From Methylibium petroleiphilum PM1 (GTDB lineage Bacteria > Pseudomonadota > Gammaproteobacteria > Burkholderiales > Burkholderiaceae_C): a stretch of DNA of 64,000 nt. The stretch covers positions 3,844,001-3,908,000 of the forward strand of contig NC_008825.1 in the NCBI RefSeq assembly GCF_000015725.1, read 5' to 3'. Shown piece by piece: positions 8,983 to 16,637 of this stretch. A model generated the notes under the pieces. That model saw only the letters and a program-made list of their open reading frames with translations. It did no database searches and was not told where the DNA came from. The translations under genes and the position numbers were made by a program. The first letter of the stretch is position 1. Every line of letters begins with the position of its first letter.

Positions 8983-10134
8983 ATGACACCCCTCCCGATC
9001 GCCCGATGGCTCGGCCTGCTGCTGGCACCGGCCCTGATCTCCACCGCCGGCGCCGAGCCGGTCGACATCCGCCAGGGCGAGTCGAACGGCTCGGGCTACG
9101 GCTTTCGGCGCGGCGACAACTGCCTCGTCGTCACCGCCGGCCACGTGGTCGCGGAGACCGGCGCCGACATCACCGTCACCGACCGCCAGGGCGGCAAGGC
9201 CACCGGACAGCGCATCTACTACAACCCGTCGCGCACCGAGGACCTGGCGCTGATCGAACTGCCGGCGCGCTCCGTCGTGGCCTGCAACGACCGCTGGCCC
9301 GATGCGTCGGAAGTGGCGCCCGCCGCCGCTGCCGCGAACGCGCCCTTCGAGGTGGTGCGCCACTACCCCGGCGGCCGCGAGACCATCGTGCGGCTGCGCG
9401 CGGCCGGCGGCACCTCGCAATGGCACACACTGGCCTTCGAGGACAAGCTGCGCATCATCCAGTCCGACAGCGGCTCGATCGTGCGCTCGAACGGCCGCTT
9501 CGCCGGCATCGTGGTGAGCGTTCGCGAGGCCGACGACCGCGTGGACGTGCTGCGTTTCGACGTCATCGACCGCCTGGTCGGCGACCGCTTCCGCACCGTG
9601 GTGCGCGGCGTGCCGGTCGCGCTGGAAGGCGTGAAGCAGCGCGGCCGCGTCAACCCCAACTGGACCACCTACGTCGCATCGTGGCTGAGCGAGTCCGCCG
9701 GCCGGCCGGTGGTGCCGCAGCAGGATGCGAGCGCGCGCTGCCGCATCGGCGTCGACGTCATCGAGTGGGCGCGTTCCCGGGTCGACAACCCCGAGTACGA
9801 CAAGCTCGAGAGCGCGCTGCGCGCCTGCACGCAGGGCGTGTCGATCGGCGGCGTGCCGCTCGGTCTGAAACTGCCGGGCACCGACCGCGCCAGCTGCCAG
9901 CGCCAGGTGCGCGAGCGGATGCGCGGCGTGCCGCGCGTGCTGCCGTCGCACAAGCTCACGCTCAACGTCACCATGACGCCGCGCCAGCGCGCGCCCGTCA
10001 GCAAGCTGCAGACGACCGAGCATGTCGAGGACGGCAGCAAGGGCGGCGCGCGCGCCGAGACCGAGCTCACGGTGCTGCAGCAGTCGTTCGCGCAGGTGGC
10101 CGGCGAGCTGTTCAGCGCCGGGGCCTGCGAGTAG
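8983..10134 (+). CDS. Exported trypsin-like serine protease with extra C-terminal domain
   Basis: The protein has 383 residues. A signal peptide ends near STAGAEP (residue 24). The chymotrypsin-fold triad is readable: H54 in VVTAGHVV, D87 in TEDLALIEL and S163 in QSDSGSIV (the usual GDSGG is varied). After the protease domain, from about residue 200, lies a roughly 180-residue cysteine-containing domain I do not recognise. It is the last gene of the three-gene cluster, 19 bases after the two-anchor membrane protein gene. It may process or sense an envelope target. Family assignment is fairly sure; activity is not. Confidence 0.7.
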   Translation: MTPLPIARWLGLLLAPALISTAGAEPVDIRQGESNGSGYGFRRGDNCLVVTAGHVVAETGADITVTDRQGGKATGQRIYYNPSRTEDLALIELPARSVVACNDRWPDASEVAPAAAAANAPFEVVRHYPGGRETIVRLRAAGGTSQWHTLAFEDKLRIIQSDSGSIVRSNGRFAGIVVSVREADDRVDVLRFDVIDRLVGDRFRTVVRGVPVALEGVKQRGRVNPNWTTYVASWLSESAGRPVVPQQDASARCRIGVDVIEWARSRVDNPEYDKLESALRACTQGVSIGGVPLGLKLPGTDRASCQRQVRERMRGVPRVLPSHKLTLNVTMTPRQRAPVSKLQTTEHVEDGSKGGARAETELTVLQQSFAQVAGELFSAGACE

Positions 10135-10149
10135 CGCCCCGGGCGGCGC

Positions 10150-11118
10150 TCAGGCCGCGTGCGCCTCCGCCGCCAGCGGCTCGGGGCGCACCCGCAGCGC
10201 CCACATCACGCCGGCGATCAACAGCGCCACGCCGGCGATCGTGAGCGGACCGGGCCATTCCTGGCGCAGCGCGTAGGCATAGGCCAGCGCCGACAGCGTC
10301 TCGAACACGATGAGCTGGCCGACCAGCGAGGTCGGCAGCCGCTGGCTGGCCTCGTTCCAGCACAGCGTGCCCAGCCACGACGCGAACAGCCCGATCGCCA
10401 GCATCAGCCCGATGAAGCGCCCGGGCGTCGGTCCGAACGGCATGTCGAAGCCGCCGCCCTGCAGCGCGTTCCAGGCCCAGAACGCCGCGAAGCCCAGTGC
10501 CGCCGGCAGCAGGGTCGCCACGCCCTGCGCGGTGGCCCAGGTGCGCGGGCTGCGGTCGGCATGCGCGCGCAGCCAGTCGGCGTTGCGCAGCGGGTACCAG
10601 GTCCAGCACGCCACCGCACCGACGGCCAGCAGCGCGCCGACGGCGTAGCGGCCCAGGTCGGCCTGCGGGTCGGCGCGCAGCGCGGCGAGCTCGGCCTGGT
10701 TGACGCAGCCGATACCGGCCGCGATGAGCGCCAGCGAGGGCGCCAGCCGGCCCCAGGGCAGCCGGCCGTCGCGCGCGGCGTCGCGCAGGTTGGAGGTGAT
10801 CGCGATCACCACGGGCAGCGTGCCGATGATCATCGTCGGCAGCGGCCCGCCGGCGCGCTGGATGGCCGCCGCGAGGCACAGGTAGTACAGCAGGTTGCCG
10901 ACCAGCGACAGGCGCAGCGCCTCCCGCCAGTCGGCACGCGTGAACTGCGCGAGGCGCGCGCGGTCCAGCCACGCCAGCGGCAGCGCGATCAGCCCGAAGG
11001 CGAGATAGCGCGCGAACGACAGCAGGGCCGCCGGGTAGTCGGCCAGCAAGGTCGGGGCGATGAACACCAGGCCCCACATCAGGCCGGCGGACAGCGCGAA
11101 CAGGGTTCCGATCCACAT
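10150..11118 (-). CDS. EamA/DMT-family transporter
   Basis: The protein has 322 residues and ten predicted membrane segments, starting with MWIGTLFALSAGLMWGLVFI. Two EamA repeats are present, as in RhaT/YdcZ-type drug/metabolite exporters. The start at 11118 begins directly with the first helix; the longer frame to 11193 adds a charged, non-family leader. It converges with the protease gene (15 bases between stops). The substrate cannot be deduced; amino acids or metabolites are usual for the superfamily. Confidence 0.82.
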   Translation of the reverse strand: MWIGTLFALSAGLMWGLVFIAPTLLADYPAALLSFARYLAFGLIALPLAWLDRARLAQFTRADWREALRLSLVGNLLYYLCLAAAIQRAGGPLPTMIIGTLPVVIAITSNLRDAARDGRLPWGRLAPSLALIAAGIGCVNQAELAALRADPQADLGRYAVGALLAVGAVACWTWYPLRNADWLRAHADRSPRTWATAQGVATLLPAALGFAAFWAWNALQGGGFDMPFGPTPGRFIGLMLAIGLFASWLGTLCWNEASQRLPTSLVGQLIVFETLSALAYAYALRQEWPGPLTIAGVALLIAGVMWALRVRPEPLAAEAHAA

Positions 11119-11267
11119 GATCCCGCGAGCGTAGCCGCCCGCCGCGCAGGCGGTCTTGTACCGGCTTGCGCCTTGACCCTGCTTGCGACGCATGAATGGG
11201 CCGGCGTATAAGCGGAACGTCGATCACCCCGCGGGGTGGGCCCCCGCGACCACAGAAGGAGGGTGCC

Positions 11268-11864
11268 ATGCGCAGACGCATCTATTGGCTGCTGCCCGAT
11301 CTGACGAGCGCCAGGCGGACCATGGACGACCTGCTGCTCGCCCGCATCGGCGACGCCCACATCCACTTCGTCGCGCGCGAGAACGCCGACCTGTCCGGGT
11401 TGCACGCCGCGAACCTGCTGCAGACCTCCGACCTGCTGCCCTCGGCGCAGGCCGGGCTGGTCATCGGCGGGCTCGGCGGCGCGGTGATCGGTGTGCTGGC
11501 CGCGATGTTCTTCCCGATCGTCGGCGGCGCCGAGTCGGGGCTGGCGGCGCTGAGCGCGGTGTTCGCGTCGTCCGACTGGAGCGGCGCCGAACTGCGGTCG
11601 GCGCTCGATTCGCCGCAGTGGGCGATGGCGGCGGTGCTCGCGGTACTGGGGGGCCTGCTGGGGGCCTGGTCGTCGAGCATGATCGGCATCGCCGCACCGA
11701 GCGGACGGCTGCGCCGCTTCGAGAGCGCGCTCGCGGACGGCCAGCTGCTGTTGATGGTCGACGTGCCGCGCTCGCGCGTGCAGGAGATCGAGTCGCTGCT
11801 GCAGTCCACCCACCCGGAAGCGCATTTCGAGGGCGTGGAGCCGGACGTGCCGGCCTTCCCCTGA
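11268..11864 (+). CDS. Small membrane protein, DUF1269-like
   Basis: The protein has 198 residues. The cytoplasmic N-terminus (MRRRIYWLLPD, then RTMDDLLLARI) precedes two Gly-rich hydrophobic segments (about residues 62-85 and 124-145) joined by a short loop. The C-terminus (LLMVDVPRSRVQEIESLL) folds back into the cytoplasm. This arrangement resembles DUF1269/glycine-zipper stress proteins, whose role is unclear. An AGGAGGG ribosome-binding site precedes ATG 11268. It is transcribed divergently from the DMT transporter. Confidence 0.6.
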   Translation: MRRRIYWLLPDLTSARRTMDDLLLARIGDAHIHFVARENADLSGLHAANLLQTSDLLPSAQAGLVIGGLGGAVIGVLAAMFFPIVGGAESGLAALSAVFASSDWSGAELRSALDSPQWAMAAVLAVLGGLLGAWSSSMIGIAAPSGRLRRFESALADGQLLLMVDVPRSRVQEIESLLQSTHPEAHFEGVEPDVPAFP

Positions 11865-11886
11865 GCCGGGTCGCGCGCCCGGCCGA

Positions 11887-12714
11887 CTAGCGCCGTCGCA
11901 CCTGCCGCTGGTAACGCGCCGGCGTGACGCCGTAGCGGCGCGCGAAGCTGCGCGTCAGGTGCGCCTGGTCGGTGAGCCCGGTGGCCGCGGCGACCTGCGC
12001 CGCCGGGTCGCCGGCCGCCAGCAGGCGCTTGGCCTCGAACAGCCGCAGCGCCATCAGCATCTGCTGCGGCGTGACGTGGTACTGCGCCTTGAAGCGGCGC
12101 AGGAAATGGAAGGGGCTGAGGCCGGCCACCGCCGCCAGTTCGTCGAGCGTGAGCCGGCGATCGAGATGGGCGCGCAGATAGTCCACCACCGGCGCGAAAC
12201 GCAGCGCGCCTTCGGCCGGGCTCTCACGTGCCACGCGGGCGTGGCTGCGGAACTCGGCCAGCAGCGTGTGCAGCAGGATGTCGAACGCGAGCGGCTCGTC
12301 GGCCTGCCAGAGCCGCTGCAGCAGCGCACCGACGCGGCGCGCGCGTGGCGCGTCGTGGCCCACCGCGTCGCCGAAATGCCAGCCGCGCTCGCCGCTGATG
12401 CGCTCGACCACGTCGACATCGAGGTAGACCATGCGGTAGCGCCAGCCGCCGTCGGTCTCGGCGCGGCCGGTGTGCAGTTCGTCGGGGTTCATCAGCACCA
12501 GCGAGTCGGCCGGCGCCAGGTGGTCCGCGCCGCGGTAGCGGAAGCGCTCGACACCCGACTCGATGGCGCCCAGGCCGAAGGCCTCGTGGGTGTGCGGCTC
12601 GAAGGCGTGGCGCACGATGTGCGCGCGGTACAGCTCGACGCCCTCGCGGTGGCCCGGGCGGCGGAACTCGACGGCATCGAGCGGGTGGTCGAAATGCGGC
12701 GGCACGCCCTTCAT
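11887..12714 (-). CDS. AraC-family transcriptional regulator with cupin sensor domain
   Basis: The protein has 275 residues. The N-terminal AraC ligand-binding cupin (HIVRHAFEPHTHEAFGLG, residues about 32-49; DSLVLMNPDELHTG) senses a small molecule. The C-terminal double helix-turn-helix (LTLDELAAVAGLSPFHFLRR, then AAATGLTDQAHLTRSFARRY) binds DNA. The layout matches regulators of DMT and LysE exporters, and a DMT gene lies about 1 kb away, but a regulatory link is only a guess. It converges with the small membrane protein gene at 11268. Confidence 0.85.
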   Translation of the reverse strand: MKGVPPHFDHPLDAVEFRRPGHREGVELYRAHIVRHAFEPHTHEAFGLGAIESGVERFRYRGADHLAPADSLVLMNPDELHTGRAETDGGWRYRMVYLDVDVVERISGERGWHFGDAVGHDAPRARRVGALLQRLWQADEPLAFDILLHTLLAEFRSHARVARESPAEGALRFAPVVDYLRAHLDRRLTLDELAAVAGLSPFHFLRRFKAQYHVTPQQMLMALRLFEAKRLLAAGDPAAQVAAATGLTDQAHLTRSFARRYGVTPARYQRQVRRR

Positions 12715-12871
12715 CTGGGGATCATGGCATGCGGAGAAATGCCTGGCCCCGTCGCGCCACTGCTGTTACTGTGGGGGCCCGCTCCTGGAGAACCTTATCG
12801 CCCTCCAACGCCCCCCGACGCCCAAGCGGCGCTCCCTGCCGGCGGCTGCCCGCCCCGACCCACGTCGCGAG

Positions 12872-13060
12872 ATGCTGCGCGATGGCCTGCGGCAGACAGT
12901 CGACCACCTGAAACAGCGGCGCGCCGACCTCATCGACGCCGGCGTCATCGCCGACTACGTGGCCCTGAACTGGCTCGAGTGGCATGGCGGCAGCCTGCGG
13001 CTCACCATCGTCGGCGGCAACGTCTGCAAGCAGATGGCGCCTGCAGCGCCCACTTCCTAG
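12872..13060 (+). CDS. Small conserved-looking protein of unknown function
   Basis: The predicted protein has 62 residues from ATG 12872 (MLRDGLRQTVDHLKQRRADL), then DYVALNWLEWHGGSLRLTIVGGNVCKQM. It looks like real protein: balanced composition, a helix then a beta-like segment with aromatic residues. The frame remains open upstream to a GGAG at 12787, but only CTG-type codons are available there, so the start is uncertain. Its stop codon overlaps the end of the converging DedA-rhodanese gene. No family is recognised. Confidence 0.42.
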   Translation: MLRDGLRQTVDHLKQRRADLIDAGVIADYVALNWLEWHGGSLRLTIVGGNVCKQMAPAAPTS

Positions 13061-14007
13061 GACAGCGGCGGCGGCCGGCCCTCGGCCACCGCGCGGCCCA
13101 TCGCCGCCCAGCCCTCCAGTCCGCCGGCCAGCGGTCGCACGCGCGGCAACCCCGCCGCCCGCAGCGCCTGCGCGGCGGTGGCCGCCGAGGCCTCGTTGGG
13201 GCAGTTGCAATACAGCACGATCTCGCGGTCGCGCGGCAACTGCGACGCATGCGTCGCGACCTCGCTCAACTCCACGCGCCATGCGCCGGGAATGTGGCGC
13301 AGATCGAGTCCAGCGGCGGCGCCGGAGCGCACGTCGAGGATCACGGGCTCTGCGCCCTCATCGATCAGCGCCTGCAGCTCGGCCTGCGTGATGCGGGACA
13401 TCGCTGCGGCGTTGCGGAAGCGCCGCCGCCGCAGGTAGCGCCACAGCACGAAGCCGGCGACGGCCAGCAGCAGCAGCGCGGTCGCCGCGGCGCCAGCCCG
13501 GGCCAGCACGTCGAGCAGCGCCTGGATCTGCGTGCTGAACACCGCGCCCAGACCCAGGAACACCAGCGACCAGACGGCCCCGCCCAGCGCGTCGTAGGCG
13601 ACGAAGCGCGCGGCGCTCATGCCCACCGCGCCGGCCATCGGCGCCGCGACGACCGAGACGCCAGGCACGAACTTGGCCGCCACCAACGAGCTGCCGCCCC
13701 AGCGCAGGATCAGCGCCTCGCTCTGGCGCACGCAGGAATCGGGCGACAGCGAGATGCGGCACAGCAGCCCGAGCACGCGATGCCCATGGTGCCGCCCGGC
13801 AACGAACCATGCCGCATCGCCCAGCACGTTGGCGACGACCGCAACCGCCAGCAGCGCCGGCAGCGACAGCGTGCCGCCGACCGCCAGGCCGCCGGCCACC
13901 ACCAGCAACGGCGCAGCCGGCAGCGGCACGCCGATGCGCGCCGCCAGCGTGGTGGCGAACACGACGATCAGGCCGTGCTGGACGACGAGGGCGATGAGGG
14001 CCTGCAC
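13057..14007 (-). CDS. DedA-family membrane protein fused to a rhodanese domain
   Basis: The protein has about 316 residues. Residues 1-200 form a DedA/SNARE-associated membrane domain: AARIGVPLPAAPLLVVAGG at the start and GGSSLVAAKFVPGVSVVAAP with the conserved FVPG motif. The last 110 residues are a rhodanese domain (VILDVRSGAAAGLDLRHIPG) whose active-site loop contains CNCPNEASA. DedA proteins act in lipid flipping and membrane homeostasis; the rhodanese part may bind sulfane sulfur or serve as a regulatory module. GTG 14007 is chosen because it begins at the DedA N-terminus; an ATG at 14061 is possible but adds unrelated residues and leaves only 23 bases to the divergent gene. Confidence 0.82.
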   Translation of the reverse strand: MQALIALVVQHGLIVVFATTLAARIGVPLPAAPLLVVAGGLAVGGTLSLPALLAVAVVANVLGDAAWFVAGRHHGHRVLGLLCRISLSPDSCVRQSEALILRWGGSSLVAAKFVPGVSVVAAPMAGAVGMSAARFVAYDALGGAVWSLVFLGLGAVFSTQIQALLDVLARAGAAATALLLLAVAGFVLWRYLRRRRFRNAAAMSRITQAELQALIDEGAEPVILDVRSGAAAGLDLRHIPGAWRVELSEVATHASQLPRDREIVLYCNCPNEASAATAAQALRAAGLPRVRPLAGGLEGWAAMGRAVAEGRPPPLS

Positions 14008-14084
14008 GCGCTGCGTTCCGCAAGAGTGGCGAAGCCGGCATTCGAGCACAGCGCGCGCCACCGTGCCGGCTATGCTGCGCGCCC

Positions 14085-14678
14085 ATGCCCAGCACCCTGG
14101 CCACCGCCGTCCACAGCGAACTGCTGATCCGCAAGAGCCGCTTCATCGGCTGCGTCGAGCCGGTGGCCGACCGGCCCGCGGCACTGCTGCGCGTGGCCGC
14201 GCTGCGGACCCTGCACCCCGGGGCCGCGCACGTGTGCTGGGCACTGCTGGCCGGTGGCGCCTCGGCGGCGGTCGACGACGGCGAGCCCGGCGGCACCGCG
14301 GGCCGACCGATGCTGGAGGTGCTGCGCCACCAGGATCTCGATGGCGTGCTGGCCACCGTGGTGCGCTACTTCGGCGGCGTGAAGCTCGGCGCCGGCGGCC
14401 TGGTGCGCGCCTACACCGACGCGGTGGCCCAGGCCCTGCTCGGCGCCGACAAGCGGCCGCTGCAGCGACTGCAGACGCTGCGCTGCGTGCTGCCCTATGC
14501 GCTCGAAGGCTGGCTGCGCCGCGAGCTCGACGCCGCCGGCGCCGGCACGCTGCAGGTCAGCCACGGCATGCATGTGGAGCTGCAGTTCAGCCTGCCCGAG
14601 GGCGACGCCGCGGCGCTGCGGCGTCGGCTCGACGACGGCGGCCAGGGCCGGCTGGTCTGGGTGGCGCCGTCGGACTGA
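14085..14678 (+). CDS. YigZ/IMPACT-family (UPF0029) protein
   Basis: The protein has 197 residues. The UPF0029 N-terminal domain is clear: LLIRKSRFIGCVEPV (residues 13-27), AVDDGEPGGTAGRPMLEVL and VVRYFGGVKLGAGGLVRAY. The C-terminal half corresponds to the DUF1949 ferredoxin-like domain. In eukaryotes IMPACT modulates eIF2-alpha kinase GCN2; the bacterial role is not settled. It lies about 100 bases before rdgC in the same direction. Confidence 0.88.
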   Translation: MPSTLATAVHSELLIRKSRFIGCVEPVADRPAALLRVAALRTLHPGAAHVCWALLAGGASAAVDDGEPGGTAGRPMLEVLRHQDLDGVLATVVRYFGGVKLGAGGLVRAYTDAVAQALLGADKRPLQRLQTLRCVLPYALEGWLRRELDAAGAGTLQVSHGMHVELQFSLPEGDAAALRRRLDDGGQGRLVWVAPSD

Positions 14679-14777
14679 GCCCCGGCCCGGCCGACAGGCG
14701 CCGACCATGGACAATCGCCCCTCCCCGGCCAGGCCGCAAGAGCGGCCGGCCGACGCTGCAGCAGAGAGAGGATTGCC

Positions 14778-15716
14778 TTGTTCAAGAACCTGACGGTCTA
14801 CCGCATCGGCCCCGAGTGGTCGGGCAGCGCGACGCAGATCGAGGAGCGCCTCGCCACCGCGCGCTTCACCGAATGCGGCGCCACGCAGGCCCTGTCGGCC
14901 GGCTGGGTGCCGCCGCGCGGGCAGGCGCACGGCGCGCTGGTCGAGAGCGTCGCAGGCCAGTGGCTGGCGACGCTGATGGTCGAGCAGAAGCTGCTGCCGG
15001 CCGCCGTGGTGAAGCGCCGCACCGACGAGCTGGCGCAACGCGCCGAGCACGACACCGGCCGCAAGCCGGGCCGCAAGCACCTGAAGGAGCTGAAGGAGCA
15101 GGCGGCCCTGGAGCTGCTGCCGATGGCATTCACGAAGCGCGCGACGTTCCGCGTCTGGCTCGACCCGCAGCGGCGCCTGCTGATCGTCGACGCCAGCAGC
15201 CCGGCGCGCGCCGGCGACGTGGTCACGCACCTGGTCAAGGTGCTCGACGGCCTGCCGGTCGCACCGCTGCAGACCGCGCTGTCGGCCGCGACCGCGATGG
15301 CCGCCTGGCTGGCCGACGGCGAGCCGCCACAGGCCTTCTCGGTGGACCGCGAGTGCGAGCTGAAGTCCGACGACGAGCAGAAGTCGGTGGTGCGCTATGC
15401 GCGCCACCGGCTCGACACCGACGAGGTGCGGCAGCACATCGGCGAGGGCAAGCGGCCGACGCGGCTGGCCCTGACCTGGCAGGGCCGCGTGTCCTTCGTG
15501 CTGACCGACGCGGGGCAGATCAAGAAGCTCGACTTTCTCGACGGCGTGTTCGACGCCCACCCCGGCCGCGCCGACGCCGATGCGGCCTTCGATGCCGATG
15601 TCGCCATCGCCACCGGCGAGCTGGTGCAGCTCATCCCCGACCTGGTCGACGCGCTGGGCGGCGAGGCCGATCCCGTCGCCGGCGCGTCACCGCTGCCGGA
15701 ACTGAAGGCGGCCTGA
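14778..15716 (+). CDS. rdgC: Recombination-associated protein RdgC
   Basis: The protein has 312 residues and starts at TTG 14778 (MFKNLTVYRIG), behind a GAGAGGAT ribosome-binding site. RdgC forms a ring-shaped dimer that binds DNA without sequence preference and limits RecA filament activity. Typical sequence signs are LPMAFTKRATFRVWLD, the ECELKSDDEQKSVVRYARH stretch and a tail after LTDAGQIKKLDFLDGVFD. The length is normal. It stands alone, converging with the TRAP locus (19 bases between stops). Confidence 0.93.
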   Translation: MFKNLTVYRIGPEWSGSATQIEERLATARFTECGATQALSAGWVPPRGQAHGALVESVAGQWLATLMVEQKLLPAAVVKRRTDELAQRAEHDTGRKPGRKHLKELKEQAALELLPMAFTKRATFRVWLDPQRRLLIVDASSPARAGDVVTHLVKVLDGLPVAPLQTALSAATAMAAWLADGEPPQAFSVDRECELKSDDEQKSVVRYARHRLDTDEVRQHIGEGKRPTRLALTWQGRVSFVLTDAGQIKKLDFLDGVFDAHPGRADADAAFDADVAIATGELVQLIPDLVDALGGEADPVAGASPLPELKAA

Positions 15717-15735
15717 GCGCGGCGCCGCGGGCGCC

Positions 15736-16596
15736 TCAGCGGCGGAACATCGCGTTGATCTCGCCGAACGGCACGGCCGCCTCGGCGTAGGTGAACGTGC
15801 CGTCGGCGCGGATCTCGTGCGCCGCGCGCAGGAAGGCCCCGTAGGCGGCGCGCGCCAGCGACGAGCCCACGCTGATGCGCTTGACGCCCAGGTGCTGGAG
15901 TTCGTCGAACGACAGCGCCGCTCCCGCGAGGCCCATCACCACGTTGACGGGCCGCGGCGCGACCGCCTTCACCACCGCGGCGATGTCCTCGGGCGTCTTC
16001 AGCCCGGGGGCGTACAGCACGTCGGCACCGGCCTCGGCGTAGGCCTCGAGCCGGCGGAGGGTGTCGGCGAGGTCGATGCGGCCGTGCAGCAGGTTCTCCG
16101 CGCGCGCGGTCAGCACGAACGGGAACGGCAGCGTCCGCGCCGTGCGCACCGCGGCCCGGACGCGGTCGACCGCCAAGTCGAAGGGATAGATCGGCGCATC
16201 GCGACGGCCGCTGGCGTCCTCGATCGAGCCGCCCACCAGGCCAGCCCGCGCGGCCATGCGCACGGTCTCGGCGCAGGAGGCCGGATCGTCGCCGAAGCCG
16301 TTCTCCAGGTCGGCCGACACCGGCAGCTCGGTGGCCTCGACGATCGCGCGGGCGTTGGCGAAGGTCTCGTCGCGCGTGACCGCGCCCTCCATGTCCGGCC
16401 GGCCGATCGAGAACGCATAGCCGGCGCTGGTGGTGGCCAGCGCCTCGAAGCCCATCGCGGCGAGCAGCTTCGCCGAGCCGGCATCCCACGGGTTGGGAAT
16501 CACGAACGCGCCGTCGCGCTCGTGCAGTGCGCGCAGTCGCCCGGCGCGTTCGGCCTGGGCCGCGGCCCGGGCCGCGACGCTTTCGTTTCCGCTCAT
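15736..16596 (-). CDS. Isocitrate lyase/PEP mutase superfamily lyase
   Basis: The protein has 286 residues with a TIM-barrel of the PEP mutase type (PF13714). Visible markers are FVIPNPWDAGSAKLLAAMGF (residues 31-50), LATTSAGYAFSIGRPD, SADLENGFGDDP, the Mg-site stretch GGSIEDASG and LTARAENLLHG. The KKCGH motif of true isocitrate lyases is absent, so oxaloacetate decarboxylase or a C-C lyase acting on 2-hydroxy or 2-oxo diacids is more likely. It ends the seven-gene leftward operon with the TRAP transporter and the IlvD-type dehydratase, so it probably performs the last cleavage of the imported acid. Confidence 0.82.
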   Translation of the reverse strand: MSGNESVAARAAAQAERAGRLRALHERDGAFVIPNPWDAGSAKLLAAMGFEALATTSAGYAFSIGRPDMEGAVTRDETFANARAIVEATELPVSADLENGFGDDPASCAETVRMAARAGLVGGSIEDASGRRDAPIYPFDLAVDRVRAAVRTARTLPFPFVLTARAENLLHGRIDLADTLRRLEAYAEAGADVLYAPGLKTPEDIAAVVKAVAPRPVNVVMGLAGAALSFDELQHLGVKRISVGSSLARAAYGAFLRAAHEIRADGTFTYAEAAVPFGEINAMFRR

Positions 16597-16637
16597 CGCG
16601 TGCTGCTCCTGTCGTTGCTGCGGCCGCGGCGGCGGCT

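Noticed and set aside
11959-14127. A 722-codon rightward frame across the AraC and DedA-rhodanese genes
   Set aside because: It is antisense to two well-supported genes, has Arg/Gln/His-rich composition and no family motif.
13619-15790. A 723-codon rightward frame over YigZ and RdgC
   Set aside because: It is a shadow of yigZ and rdgC in another frame, with typical GC-rich antisense or off-frame composition.
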